From Albifimbria verrucaria (taxonomy: Eukaryota; Ascomycota; Sordariomycetes; Hypocreales; Stachybotryaceae), in NCBI GenBank assembly GCA_020081605.1, contig JAHREC010000018.1, forward strand, positions 186,001-250,000: a DNA stretch of 64,000 bases, written 5' to 3'. The notes beneath the pieces are model-generated. The model saw only the letters and a list, made by a program, of their open reading frames with translations. It was not told the origin of the DNA and did not search any database. Position numbers and translations under genes: made by a program. The number at the start of each line of letters is the position of its first letter. The stretch's first letter is position 1. Below, in pieces: positions 11,512 to 24,668 of the stretch.

Positions 11512-13317
11512 TTGCTCGAGGCACTCAAACCACTGAGGATCTACCATGTTATAATCGGTTTCCTGGTAGCTGCTGTCCTTTACTACCTCGACATCAACAG
11601 AAGAATCTATGCAGTTATGAAGTACAATCATTGCCAAACACTCCTCTTCTTGAGCAGCGCTATAATATCGCTCGCTGATTTGAGATTTCGGTCACGACCT
11701 GAGTTCGCTGTGCCTCGCTTGAATATTACAGTCCCCGCCAAAGTTGATCATATCGAGAAAGGCCTGATCTTTGTGGCGCCTTACCATGGTTTTGGGGAGT
11801 CTGCACATGGCCCAACTCAGCCAGGAGCATACATCTATCGCGATGATGGTGAGCTGGTTTGGTCCGGGTCAGGCTACCACGCAGGATGGGTTGCAAACTT
11901 CGTGCCCGATGTTTGGAACGGAAAGCCCTACTTACGAGCCTTTCAAGGAAGGCTAGACGGAACTCGCGGCCGCATGTACGGCCACCACACTCTCCTGGAC
12001 GGGAATTATGAAGTTTCCAAAGTTGTTGGGGTAGGCTCGCATAAGCTTGTTTCTGCACATGAGTTCCGTCTCGTAGATGGACAATCAGCATTGATCGAAA
12101 CCCCGATTCCACGAACAGTTCCGCTGGAGCGCTGGGGAGGAAATGATGACCAACGATGGATAGTTTCAGGTGGCTTCCAAGGTGCGACAATTTTGAACTG
12201 TGCACCATTATCGTTGCTGACTTTTTGGTAAACAGAAGTAGACATAGACACAGGTCATGTCATTTTCGAATGGGAGAGTCTGGATCACATAGACCCTAAA
12301 TGTATGATTTTATTCTAGGTTTGATCCTAACGTACGCGTTTCTAACAAATGAACAGATAGTGCATTTCCTCTCGACTTTGGCGAGGGTTTGCCAGGCTCA
12401 GGTCGAAACGAGACGGATGCCTGGAACTACTTTCACATCAATAGTCTCGATAAGGATGACGAAGGAACTATCTTATTTCCGCTCGAAATATCGCGGCTGT
12501 GTTAAAGGTGAATGGGACCACTGGAGAGGTCATTTGGCAGCTTGGAGGCCTGAAGGGTGGTTCAAGTTTCAAACTGGCGGCAGAAGATCAATTTGCATTT
12601 CAACATCATGCACGATTCAATGGCCGTTCTTCTGACGGAAGATTTGAGATAATATCGTTGTTCGACAATGGTGCACACTCAGCACCATTCAAGACACATC
12701 CCCACTCTAGGGCGCGCATCTATCAAATTGATCACAGCTCTAGAACCGCCAAGGCTATTCGAACATTCAACGCACCGAACAACTTATCAGCCAAGACTCA
12801 AGGAAGTGTACAAATCCTACCCAACAAGAACGTCTTTGTCAATTGGGGCCAAGAAGGAGCCGTTACAGAATTTAACGACAGAGGCGAAGTACTATTCCAT
12901 AGTTATCTTGACTCAGCGCCCGAAGGGGTTCTCGTCCAGAGTTACCGTGGTTTCCGTGCGAACTGGACTGGAACACCAAGCGAAGAGCCAGCTATTGTGG
13001 CATTTGGCAGTGACAAGCAGGGCCTTGACATTTATGTCTCTTGGAATGGAGACACAGAAACCGCCGCGTGGCGTTTCTACAGTCAACAACTGGATCAGGG
13101 TCGAGCTGAATTCTTAGGTGAGCTGAAACGTCAAGGATTCGAAACACATGCTCTTTTCAAAGGAAGAAGAAGTGACAGCAGCACTTTGATTAACGCTGAA
13201 GCAGTTGATGGGCAGAGTCAGGTTCTGCGTCGTACTAGAAGCGTCAAGGTTTCACAGGATCCTTTCTCGTCTCTCCCAGAGTCTACAGCTCCTTGGTATA
13301 TGTCCGAGGAATTGTAG
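11512..13317 (+). CDS. arylsulfotransferase-family (ASST) protein, N-terminus uncertain
   Basis: A fungal member of the arylsulfotransferase family (PF14269 type), a beta-propeller. Enzymes of the wider family move sulfate between phenols; the substrate of fungal forms is generally not known. Seen in sequence: GLIFVAPYHG and GAYIYRDDGELVWSG (first blades), then after intron 12182-12235 FEWESLDHIDP, after intron 12302-12356 AWNYFHINSLDKDDEGT, and VNGTTGEVIWQLGG, FAFQHHARFNG, ISLFDNGAHSAP. These are the family's conserved blocks, and the His-rich ones include the catalytic region. A hydrophobic segment (VIIGFLVAAVLYYL) precedes the propeller, suggesting a membrane anchor or signal. No ATG lies upstream of that segment in frame; the first in-frame ATG is at 11617, so either the start is downstream or the 5' end is disturbed. 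One frame break lies at the T3 run 12476-12478 (one missing). Confidence 0.8.
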
Positions 13318-13988
13318 GTATGTGTTTGTAGGCTGACACGCTATAAATGATAACATATCCCTGAAACCTAAAAATGCAATAGAAATATTGAGTGAAATGC
13401 CCCATTAAATGTTGATATCATTCGCGCAGCCAAACTGGAAGAGCCAGTTGCAAATGGTTATTTCTTTACACAATTACTGCTCCGGTAGCCAAGGTAGTCA
13501 ATTAGTGTGAATTAATTGTTTCATATCTGAGTGTTTCACGAAGAAGCCAGTTTCAAACGACTGGGATCTACGTGATATATAACATATAGTTCCAATAACT
13601 AACCTCCTCTTGAAAGGTGGTGGAGTATAGAATGGATATTGTACTATATAATTATCCAATATAATCGGACATACATTAACTTTTTACAAGAGCTTAAGAA
13701 CAACCTTAGCATAGGAATAATAGCTTCTTCTCTTATTAGATAGTAATTAAGGAATACGCACAGCTAATATTAGATGAAAATATCGTTTTGTAAATTGATA
13801 TACTTTTTGAGATAATCTACATAACCAGAAGAGGCTAAATATGGGTGCACTCTGCTAATGTATAGATAACTGATATGAAACTTAAATACAGCTTCCCATA
13901 TTTTTCGCACCTAGAGGAGAATGTGTTGTCTAACAACCATCAGTTTCTGTCGTCTGTCCACATCCTATATTAGTATCTTCGGGTTTCC
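13318..13988. other. AT-rich intergenic stretch
   Basis: Visibly AT-rich spacer between two convergent genes; no frame of interest. Confidence 0.5.
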
Positions 13989-15533
13989 CTAAGCCCAAAT
14001 TGTTATAAAGTAGTGCCCCCATACAGTCATTTGCCACTGACTAACCGTAGGTCGATTGTCCACAGATTCTTCAAAAAGAGAATGACCGATACATATTGGA
14101 CATCCGTCTTCAACTGCACCAGTGGGAAGATCCGTACCAACAACTCGTCTCTTCCTTGACCAAATGTTGAAGAATTTGACAATTGTCTCCCGTAAATTCA
14201 CAGGAACTTCCCTTCCACCAGTCGGGTGAGCCAGGATACTCGACCACATTGCAACATCCCACCATCCGTCAATAAACCGGGTAAGTCCCGTACCACTACT
14301 ACCGTATCCGTTTACTGCACCCGGAACTCTTCCGCGGATTTTGATACCCCGCAAAACTTTATCAAGGAACAGCTCTTGCATATCCTGAGATAGGTGGCCT
14401 ATTCTTTCCTTGTTCCATGCCATGGCTCGATCGATAAGTTCATTCGGTATACGAGTGCGTGAGTCTCTCAATACTCCCGCAACGGCGCCAATGAGGCTGA
14501 GCTCTATAACCCTATCACTCCGATCGCCTCGTCCATGCCAATTTACACTGTGGTTTGAAATCCAGGCTGCACACCTGGACAAGAGCTCATCTGCCTCAGG
14601 TTCCGTGACGTTTCCGATAAGCTGTGTCAGTTCATCGACCACGTGGATCAACCTGGATTTAAGCCGAGGAGTATGATCCCAAATGAGTAAATTACGCATT
14701 CTCTCCTGGAAGACTGGTTTGAAAGTTGCGTTCTTCCAGGAATTGACGTGATCTGCGCTGCGGCACAGGATATCAATCATCGTTTGCGGCCAGCTGTGCT
14801 TCTTGCCAAAATGACGGATAGACGATTCATTTGGGGCTCTTCCACGAAGTTTCTCACTCCACCATTTATGAGGATGGGCACCCTGTACCTCAGCCAGCAT
14901 GATCCTGCTAAGTGATGGGCCTGAATCACCGTGTGTATACGCTCCAGAGCAGCGTCGTTACCTGGATCTGACCCTGCGATATCAAGAGCGATGTACATGG
15001 AGACGAGCCCCACATAACAGCACCCTTGCACCATGACTCTCCAAGAGTAGGAAGTTCCCAGTTGGATACACCGCCAGATTCTCGCACCCATTTGAATCCC
15101 TGATGCACGGCGGCAGCGCAAAACTCGCCCAGGTGGCCAACCCATTCTTCGCCACTAGCTGTGCTGCACAGCCCTCTAAAAGCACCATGGATATATGCGG
15201 CATGAATTATCGTCATGGCGCGGTCATGTTCAACTTGGGAAAGTGTTTCAAATGGCGGGACGCCGCCCTGTAACAATGATGACTCAAATTCGATGAAGTC
15301 TGCAATGCCGTCCACCCACGGCTTTCGACTGCCCTCTACCTTTTTCCGTAATAAGAGGAGTTTTGCCCCTTTCTCATTCGAATCCGTACATGCGTCGATG
15401 TCTCTACAGATGTTGTAGACCTCAACCATGAATGTATCCTTGTCATAGCCGTACAACCAGTCGGCCCAGATGTACCCATAGGTTCCAGGAAATCCTGAGG
15501 ATGAACCCCGGTTGAGCAATAATCAATAGTCAT
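13989..15533 (-). CDS. hypothetical protein, about 500 residues
   Basis: I do not recognise this protein. Three consecutive minus-strand frames join if one G is added at each of three places (plus-strand C runs at 15506-15509, 15008-15011 and 14904-14905). The composite starts MTIDYCSTRGSSSGF, then has aromatic-rich GYIWADWLYGY, a helical middle (VSMYIALDIAG, RIHTVIQAHHLA) and a C-terminal half with conserved-looking GWWDVAMWSSIL and CPICIGHSLF. It has no signal peptide, no clear membrane segments and no nucleotide-binding motif. The long open frames and their smooth joining argue for a real gene. It is convergent with the arylsulfotransferase-family gene. An all-helical fold, as in a terpene-cyclase-like or HEAT-like protein, is conceivable, but no family motif supports either. 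Confidence 0.6.
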
Positions 15534-16563
15534 AGTTTTCAGTCCTCTACAATGCTCGGCAAGGCGGAATGCGTAATTCAGCGCTCAATTTTGCAGTGGT
15601 TTCCGTTGTGGGCGTGGAGAAGAGCGTTTGTGCCACAGCCATTCAGCTCCAAGCCGCCAGTATCCGGGGTAATTATAGGGAGGAAACTGAATAACTAGAT
15701 ATTAGAATCCGGATAAGCTTTTAGAGTGCTAAAATTTTCTATGTTATGGTTATGGATACGATACGTATGTACATATATATGTATATACATATGGATGGGG
15801 AGAGAGGAAAGGAATGAGTTATCACACGTATCCAGAATGGGCGCCATGATTGTCATTGTCATCTGGAACTATTGAAAATGCGGTGAGCAGTTGAATCATT
15901 GCTAATTGGCTAAGTCTTGAATGCATGGGATTTTTGATTCATGTCTCACGTGCTAAGGTTTCGGAAACAACCAGGTGCCCGGTACTCTTAAGTTCATATG
16001 GATTATAGATGTTATAAAAAGTGAAACAAAATATCTAGCCAAGCTTGCCAAGCCAATTGATTGTTCTTTTACCAAAGTTACACAGTGGATGATCCCCCTG
16101 TGTCTTGAGCCAATGTCACAGACGGCTACATGGCTGATTCTCACCGGGACGGACTCACATTGCTTCTCGTAAAATCGTGTCTACTGACAAAGTTTGTGAA
16201 CAACAAATACTTGCAACCCAGAGAGAGATATTACTGCTTTATAATCACAGCCTTCTACATCCCATTGAGTATCCTTTATACTTGAAGCAACATACTCAAG
16301 CTCTTACTTCATATTCGAAGTGCTGTTGCATGCAAGAGACATGTGGCTGATGTTACTTGAGACATTGCTGAGAACGGTATCACCACTCTGAGACAACTGG
16401 GAAACTGGGCTAGACGACCACTCACACCGTCTTACATTTGAAAGGGGTTGGGGAGAAGGTAATAACTCCGGCCAGCTAGCCTCGACGCCTTGTGAACTTC
16501 TCCTTTACTTGCGGGTCAGGTTTTTCTTTTTAAAAAGAAATCTACAATTCCATTCATAAAACC
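15534..16563. other. intergenic, promoter side of the P450 gene
   Basis: No gene seen. It contains the alternating purine-pyrimidine tract listed separately and probably the P450 promoter. Confidence 0.5.
15761..15793. repeat. 33-base alternating purine-pyrimidine tract
   Basis: Every step of these 33 bases alternates purine and pyrimidine, mostly TA and CA/TG steps, and the tract is nearly self-complementary. It could form a cruciform or a left-handed helix; a simple microsatellite is the plain explanation. Confidence 0.7.
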
Positions 16564-18202
16564 ATGGGATTGCAAGTTCGTGTAGTAATCTTTCCTAGCT
16601 TGTCTTCAGGGCAACTATGCCTATTAGCAGCTGTCGTCCTCATAGCCGCCTCTGCGCTGCATGTCAGGGTTCAGCGCGCCACCCTCCGCCGGCGTTTTGC
16701 TCGCAGTCATGGCTGCCAGCCGGTTGCGAAATCCTGTAATAGGGATCCAACTCTTGGCATTGATGTTGTATGCGCCAACATCCGTGCTGCTCGGGAACAT
16801 AAGATTCTTGAAGCAAGCTGTATGCGTCATTCTCTTTTCGGCCACACTTTTACATCAAAGCAGTTCTTGAAACGCACAATTACAACCATCGAACCAGAGA
16901 ATGCCAAGACAACTCTGGTTTCTAAATTTAAGGACTATGGCATCGGGCATCGCCTAGAACGACTTGGACCTCTCGTCGGAGCAGGGATATTTACTACTGA
17001 TGGCGAGCACTGGGCAATGTCTCGAGCCCTTATCCGGCCAAGTTTCGCTAGAGACCAGGTTGCAAGTCTGAGACAGTTTGAAGAATTGATTCCGGGATTA
17101 TTTGCACTGATTCCTCGAGATGGAATGACCACTGTGGACCTTCAGGACGTATTTTTCCGATACGCTATTGATTCCACAACCAAGTTCATTTTCGGGCAGT
17201 CAGTTGGCAGCTTGAAATTATCTACAAAGTCGGAGTCAAATCTAGCCTATGCGTTCAATTATGCACAGGAGGCTATCAAAATGCGAAAGGTGCTGGGACC
17301 CCTATCGAGATTCTACAGAGATCCTAAGGCAGATGAATGCAACAAAATATGCCGAGATTTTGTTCAGCAGTTTGTAAATGAAGCTATCTGTGCTGTTGAG
17401 CTTGATAAGGACGTTAAACGGAAGCAAATATTACCAAACAACTTTGAATCAAAGCACCAGAAATATATCTTCTCGCATGAATTGGCAAGGCGGACGTCAG
17501 ACAAACGTCGCATTCTTGATGAGCTCATGAATGTGCTCTTGGCTGGTCGGGACACTACTGCCAGCTTATTAAGTAACATGTTCTTTATGCTCGCAAAACA
17601 TCCAGGCGTTTGGAAGAAGCTACGGGAAGAGGTTGCTACTTTAAATGGTCGAGTGCCCACCCGTAAGGACCTACGTAACCTCGTATACCTCAAGTCCTGC
17701 ATAAGTGAATGTAAGTACCACGAAAACGCAAGTCACTGTTTTGCATAGTGAACTGTAGCTAATGATACCCGGTAGCCCTACGTTTACATCCTGTTGTGCC
17801 ACTAAATACTCGCGAGGCACTGAGGGATACTATCCTGCCAGTTGGTGGTGGTAAAACGGCACCTCGCCTGTGTTTGTAGCCAAGGGTACGCAGGTGGTGT
17901 GTAACATCTATGCCATGCATCGGCGCGCTGATATCTATGGGGAAGACGTTGAGGAGTTTCGTCCAGAGCGCTGGGAAAGCGGGTATCTTCAACCTGGTTG
18001 GGCATATTTGCCATTTAATGGTGGCCCACGTATTTGCGTTGGTCAGTAGTATGCTCTGACTGAGGTTGGGTATGTTACTATCCGTCTAGCCCAGGAGTTT
18101 GAGGTATTAGAGAGTCGAGACCCAGGACCGTGGCAAGAATCATTGACACTAACTTTGCATTCTCGAAACGGAACAAAGTTGTGCCTTATTCCTGCTCAAT
18201 AA
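16564..18202 (+). pseudogene. CYP52-like cytochrome P450, nonsense codon after the heme Cys
   Basis: A microsomal P450 resembling the CYP52/CYP63 group, whose known members omega-hydroxylate alkanes and fatty acids. It starts with an N-terminal membrane anchor (LCLLAAVVLIAASAL). Then come the I-helix oxygen-binding motif (LLAGRDTTASLLS), the K-helix ExxR read across intron 17716-17776 (SE-SLRLHP), the CYP52-typical ILPVGGGK, and the PERW and heme-loop motifs [10 protein letters not shown]. One base is missing at the A4 run 17853-17856. More important, a TAG at 18047-18049 directly follows VGQ, where the family normally continues with a second Gln and YALTE; the sequence after it (YALTEVGYVTIRLAQEF) is still family-like to the TAA at the end. 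A CAG-to-TAG change explains it. The heme Cys is present, but the last 50 residues would be lost, so the gene is probably dead. Confidence 0.82.
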
Positions 18203-19065
18203 AGGGGCATGTGTATTTTCGAACTACTTGCTCCGGAATAAACCATTTTATTACTAAGTCGGGTCTGCCGTTATCAAATCCCTGGTCGCAAAGACATTGA
18301 GAGGGCAGCCATAGTTGTGCGTTATGCTATCTTGGCGGCCACTGGGGTATAATAATTACATCACGATAAGGCTTAGGGATTAAAATTGAATCATTGCCTT
18401 CATCCCCGCATGTTGATTGACACTTGGGAGGGGGACCCATTTCACATCAGTGGTGACACTGAGGATAGAGTCCAACTCTACCAGAATACCCTGGCAGAGA
18501 GCCATCAAGTCACAATCGTGCCCTTATCCCAATTTTTTATTATATGGACAGCCCTGCAAGGACTTACAGGGCGCTCAAATAACACTGTTGGACATTCTTG
18601 ACTCCCAATTCAAGTTATGGTCAATTTATGGTTTTACAACATATTCCGATACTATTGTCTATTCTAAGTAACATACGAAAGCGGCGGAGGGTAAGCCAAG
18701 GACGACCATGGGGTAAAATCGATCAGAAGTATCTTGTGCAGATAGATTGGTTTGTTTAGGACTTCACCTTCCCCAGGACGTTACTATCTCTTTGACGCAT
18801 GGACCAATGTCATGGAAATATTGCCAACCAATATAACCCGTATTATAACGCCTGTAAGAACTTGTACAAGGACAATGTGACAGGAGGGCGGATCAACTGG
18901 CTAGAATATACACTTGGCCCTCAAGTCCATCACTCTATATACCGAAACAATGGAATGAAACAATATAACTCAATCTCATAATCATAACGTTTAGACCTAC
19001 CAAACCTCATCTAATCCTACTGTCGGCGCCTCCACAAATGTTGACGTGAAATGTTCGACATTCCT
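18203..19065. other. intergenic, no gene recognised
   Basis: Only short plus-strand frames without family resemblance. Confidence 0.5.
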
Positions 19066-21435
19066 TCAAGCTAGCATTATCAGCCCTACTTCATCTGGCT
19101 GCATCCATCTACGATCGAATATCTGGCCAAAGCCGACCCGTTCGTATCGTACCACAGCAGAACCATCGGAACGATCTGCCTCGAGCAGAAGTACCCAGAA
19201 TGTTTTTACCAACTCGCGCTCTGGCTCCAACTCTAGAGCCTCTTTAGGTGACATGACCCCTTCGCTACCCACCTCAAAGATGCGACTATACACTTCTTGA
19301 ACTTTACCTGTCGCATAAAAAGCCTCGAACTCTGGGCTAGGCGGGAAAGTATACCACAGCACGTTTGACGGATCGTTTTTCATTACCCAGCACTCTTCTG
19401 ACGCCACTATGGCGGCGAAAACACGCCTTGGTGGAATCTCGATATTCTCATCCATGTCTAACGATGCCCAACCTATCAGGGCACCTGAGAGACTCTCAAT
19501 ATCTCTATACGTGCCTTTTCGGTCCAGTTCTGGCAATAGGTTATTTTTTATCGGTTGGCATTGTATGAGTTCGGCTGTTTCGGTTCGACAGTATTGCCCC
19601 AGGGTAACTGCTTTCAAGTGGGCTTGGACAAAAGAGCTTCCACATTGCCGACTTCGGTTCCAGGAAGGTGCTTGGGCTCCTTATTGCTGTTGCTCAATGT
19701 ACTGTGCAGCATCATCTCGGGAACAACTTTGAATGGACGGTCGAAAAGAATGGAGGGATATTTGATGTGTCCGTCGACAGAGGCCCACGACCACGACGGT
19801 GCTCGCCCGCGGCGCCGGAGCAAAGACTCTCCATTGGCTATCCACATCAAGCCTTTGATTGCGCGGTCCGCGAATACACCCGCAAAATATTCCTGTTTGC
19901 TTGTACGTTGAAACTGCTTGGCCAATCCCGCAAGTGCGATGAGCTTGTCGCCGCTCTGAGTCAGTTGGCAAGTGCTGAATCGTTCGACAATCTTGAACCA
20001 CTCAAACGGCGTCGAGCCTTCTCTGTTCTCTTGCTTGGTCACAAACTCGCGAAGCTTGTCCGGGTCCGAGATTGCCGGTGTGCGGTCTTCTGCGCGGACA
20101 ATGTTGAAATACCGGCTTTCGTAGTAGAGCTGGGAGTGGAAGAAATGAATAATACGAGGGAGAGTAGTCGCTCTTGGAGAATCCAGCCTCGGGAGGAGAG
20201 TTGGCTGTTGGAGATGTCAACTTCGAACATCCGGCGCCGTTGTGCATAGACATACGCAGGCCCTTGGGCTTCGTCGATATGTCCAAGCAGAACCGGCGGG
20301 TCTCCTTCAGCAGCAAATGCGCCATCCAAGAAACCCGTACCGCCATCTGTGTCTGCAGAGCTGCCTTGCGTTGACCCTTGCATGGGGCTGCGCCGAATGA
20401 ATGAGCCGCAAAAGTAACAATAGCGTGCAAGTAAATATCTCCCATGATCTGAGATTCGTGCTTCCAGTCCTCTTCACAATCTTGTACGATGCAAAGGCTG
20501 TCGATCCAGATGTACCGAATGCCCATTTCTCGTGCGACGATTATCGCGTCCTTGAATGTTTGACACAGCTCGGAAAAGTCGAAACCTTCAAGCCGTGCCG
20601 CAACATTGGCCAGTGTCGTAATGGAAGCTTTTGTAGATTTGCCCCATCGATGGCTAAGTGCGGCGTATACAATCCATGGTTCACCATTGGGAAGCATGCA
20701 TGGTTCACCATCTCGCGGACTGATTAACTTTAGTCGGATCGACGCATGATTACCGGACGAAAGGCAGTCTTGTCGCTCCTCCGCAGTACCGAGGTCCACC
20801 AGCCTCGAAGGGAAACAGAGTCCGTGAATAAAGCGCTCCTTGCTCGAGCCCCATTTTTGCATGTCTTCTGCAAACCATGCTCGAATCCGATCAAGTTTGC
20901 GCTCTCTTATCGCGACTTTTGCCTGCTCGGAAATGATCTTCGCAGTTTCGAGTTGTTCTACTTGATGGTCACAAGACGGAATAAAGCTCACTGAGTCTGT
21001 GACGGGACATACCTTTGATTTGTAGATGCTTACGGTGCATAAGCCATGGTCATGGCCTCCGTGTCTGAGGATAACTGTCAGGTATGTCGCCACAGTCGGT
21101 CGTTGTGGATGCGGGTAAGTCCCTATGGTGTTATTGGCCCATCTGCGCCGTGTAAATAATCCAGCGTTGGGCATGATGTGGTTCATGCCGCCCCAGTGAC
21201 GGCGCCATTTCACATTCTCATCTTCGCCAGTCCATTTTGCCAATGTCACCGGAGCATCTATAGTGTAAGGTTCTTGTAAGGCTCCGGCGAGAACTTTGCA
21301 TAAGTGGCACTGCTCAGCTGCGTTTCGCTCCATCTTGAGGAGCGGTAGATGCAGTAGCTCAAAGTTACATTCTGGTCCAAAGACTTGAATGCCCTGGCAG
21401 ACTGAACAAAGGGTGGTGCTCTTGAGGGAGCTCAA
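19066..21435 (-). CDS. HET-domain protein (heterokaryon incompatibility type)
   Basis: A fungal HET protein, the class that carries out nonself recognition and programmed cell death after hyphal fusion; cytosolic by family. An N-terminal zinc-ribbon-like CSVC...CHLC lead is followed by the three HET blocks: YAALSHRWGKS, then AREMGIRYIWIDSLCIVQD, then SRGWILQERLLS. The C-terminal half contains the usual APSWSWASVDG. Three frame breaks, each one base short, lie at plus-strand runs 20375-20377, 20158-20160 and 19630-19633; correcting them gives one frame of about 790 residues from the ATG to the stop. A 196-codon frame upstream (21365-21955) overlaps the start but has poor composition and is not included. 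There is a second, different HET gene about 15 kb to the right. Confidence 0.85.
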
Positions 21436-24144
21436 TGAAATTATTCCTTGTCCAGTAGCAGTTGGATGGGGATGCTTGCGACGGATAACAAACAGTGTTC
21501 CATCGTCTTCGTGATGGACAAAGGGGCTCGACCGACATTGTGCTCTTCATATCCGCTTCCGTGTGGCCCGGCTGGAAGAAAGCTGTTGATGCAAAGTTAG
21601 CTTGGCGAAGGGTTTTGTACACCAGCTGAGGCTTTACAATGTTTTCGGGTCTGTCTTTCCGCTTGAACCCACCTGGGATCCTTGCAAAAAGTTGTCCAGA
21701 AACTCCAGAATGCTGGTGAAATCCATTTTGTTGACGAACCGAACTCGAGCAGATAAGGGTATAGGAAGGGGCCGGTAACATCTGGAATTGTGCGATCATG
21801 AGGCCAACGCGAGTGTCGTGCGGCTGAGGCGGGGCAAATTTCGGCGGCAATGGTGATTTATATGGTTGGACCTCAGGCAGCAAGCTGAACAAGGACCCTT
21901 TTGGAAATTGAAGATATTCCGCGGATTGGCTGCCGGAGACACGCTCCCACAACATTCGAGCCCATGATGCAACACCTAGTCAAAGCCGCTAATAGGCGCG
22001 ACTGTCACAAATCTTTCCCAGCATTGACTGACTTCATGTTCTTCATTTTGGCCATAATGAATTGCGCGAAATGGATTCTCGACCTGGACTTCTGAAAGAA
22101 AACATATTGGACACTTCCTGCCTTCCCTTGTCCAAAGTCGGCACCTCAAACGTACCTTTCCCCTCGCAACAAAGCCCCGAACCACTTGAGTGTCTAAAAC
22201 AAATTAGTTGGTGTTGCAAATCGGAGGATTGCAATAGCATGCCTTGACATAAACATAAGAACGAGCTCACTTAGCAAGACCGAGGACAAGACTACTGATT
22301 TCTTGGCATGGGGCAAAGTGTCAGCCTTGCTAAGCCCGATATCAAGATTATCAGGGCTTAAAGCAACCGGGTCATCAACATTGTCGTCACAAGGTTCAAG
22401 GCCCAAGAGAGGCGGAAGATTAAAATGATCAAGAGTATATCGTCACGACTATCATAGGCACTTACCCTGAACCCCGTTTGCAACCGACATCTAGGGTAGG
22501 CCAACGTAGATGCCTGCCACCTGGGCGGTGGCAGCCGTATTCGACATTCACACAACCGGATGTTACATAGTCACGAGCTTTACAGCGACTTAATAGCGAT
22601 GTTGCTGCCGGATACGAAGCATGTTAGCTGTTTGAGTTAGGCGCTGAAGGGTTATAAATTAGGGAGGCTTTCCACTATAAAATTGTAGGTCAACAATTGA
22701 TCTAGTCATCCAACCAATCTTATGGTCTGTTTACTCTTCGCTCGTTGACATGCGTGCGGAATACAGAAAGCAGACCGAATTACCACTGTTTTATATAATA
22801 AGAACTTCCTGGCTCTCTCAGTTGGAACAATATGTATAGTTTATTCGAGGCCTGCTTAATCCTTTTTATACATATTCTGGACATAAATCTCGCTATTTGC
22901 ACGATTCATAGAGTCTCTGAGTACATGGCCATTTCCCGGTTCCTGCACCACCCTCTCCTATTGTTTGTCGGTAGCCAGAGGATTTCTCTGTCACGCTAAC
23001 CCTATTTGCTATTCTACTAACCGAGGAGGAGTTCAAAAGCAATGTTTGAAATGTCTCTCGCGAAAGAAAGAGTATCGGATGTCTTGTGTATCTCATATTT
23101 CCATTCATCCCCAGGCTCAGTCTCGCGTGACGTTGCATAAGACGCCTATTGGGCACCTTTTTCAGTCATATTAATGTATAAAAGAACAGACCCCTTTGTT
23201 ATCTTATGCAGGCCCCCACTATATCACAGGTAATTCTGAATTCTCCTGACCTATGCGCCGTTTAACCTCAACATGTGAAACGTCGTGTCCAAAGACAATG
23301 ACTGGCATCAGTGCGTTATTGGGCTTGGATTTCTTAATAGAAACTCCGCCCTATAACGCTCTGATATTATCCCACCGGACCGGCGATGCTATATGCAAAC
23401 AGCCATAGTAACAGCTTTTCAGATTATGCAGTGGCCAAGGCTACAATTACGATAAAAACATTCTAAGATGTGATCACAAGTGGATTAGTCTTACATATCG
23501 AAGAGGCCGTCGAGGCGAATCAATGGATAAACATATGGGCCCGCCAAGTCTCTTCCGACAGGACAAGGATGAAACAAACATGGAGACTGCTGCGATGAAA
23601 TACCAGAATGACAGTACCACCATATATTACTTATTCCCTATCCACACTTAGCTTTCCGACGCAAACTATTGCGAATAGTACCTAGAGTTCGACGGAAGCA
23701 AGGCAGCATGAACCCAACTTGCTGGTTAACGATGATATGCGTAATAATGTTCCGTGGGAAAGATTGCAAAGCATTACTTGAAGTCTCTGGGCTATTGAAT
23801 GTGGGAGGCTTGAATATACGAGGTTAATGCCCACGAAGCAATCCCCAACCACGGACTTAAAAACTTAGACCCACTCCCTCTTCGGAATTATTCATTCATA
23901 ACAACGTAAAGACATGCTGGACAGGGGTGCTTTCAAGTTATGAGGTTGAATATCTCTCTAAAGTCCAATACCATTTGCATGCAAGCCGCTCCCAGTCCAG
24001 CGAAGTTCGTTTCAAATAACCTCCTTGTGGTGGCAAATAAGATGCAGTGAGTAGTGATGTCTCTGGGAATAATCTGGAAGTGTATATTGCTAACTACCGT
24101 ATTGCACAAGTCCCGGCTTGCAAATAAATACCTCCACTAAACCT
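21436..24144. other. 2.7-kb gene-poor spacer
   Basis: No frame above background with family resemblance. Some minus-strand frames near 21.4-22.4 kb are open but unconvincing. Confidence 0.5.
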
Positions 24145-24572
24145 CTAGTCCCAGCACTGAATCTTGCCCCAGTTAGTGCTGCCCCTCAAGTTGCAGGCCG
24201 GTCGTCCCGCAAAGGACTGCGTCGTTTGTGAGCCCGATACAGCCTTGCACTTGCCACTCTTCACTGTAATGGAGTTGGGCTTGAAATTGGAAGACCCTTC
24301 CGAGCAGCTCTTGTAGTTGCTTCCGCCGTTCCAGAAGATGCGGCAAAAGTCAAACCCACTTGTAGATCCCCAGACCAGGGATTGAATGTCTTTGTCCCAG
24401 TACCTTCCATAGAGTACTACGACTGTTAGCACCGGAGCGAATATAAACTTGGGGTTTTACATCTTACGTAGCGTGTTGGGTTCTCGTTGCAGTTATTGTT
24501 TTCGTAGACGACAATGCTCCATGCACTGGTGGTAGAGACCAGCAGGGCGACGGGAATCAAAGAGAGCTTCAT
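24145..24572 (-). CDS. small secreted cysteine-containing protein, effector-like
   Basis: Two exons joined by a 51-base intron (24417-24467, GTAAGA donor). Exon 1 starts with a clear signal peptide (MKLSLIPVALLVSTTSA) followed by WSIVVYENNNCNENP. Exon 2, read in the phase set by the splice, begins YYSMEGTG and changes frame at the plus-strand CCC run 24396-24398, one base short. After that it reads DKDIQSLVWGSTSGFDFC and on to a C-terminal Cys-Trp-Asp. The mature protein is about 110 residues with about six cysteines, no transmembrane segment and no known catalytic motif. Such proteins are common as secreted effector candidates or cell-surface proteins; that role is inference. A TATA-like element lies about 100 bases upstream. 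Confidence 0.72.
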
Positions 24573-24668
24573 AATGAATAGATCTGGCAAAGCCGAATGT
24601 TCTGAGCAATGGATTGTCTATGGTAACTGCTGGAATGAAATTTTCAAGATGAGGAGGACCGTTTCACC

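Noticed and set aside
21365..21955. 196-codon minus-strand frame upstream of the first HET gene
   Set aside because: It overlaps the HET start codon in another frame, has unlikely composition and no family motif.
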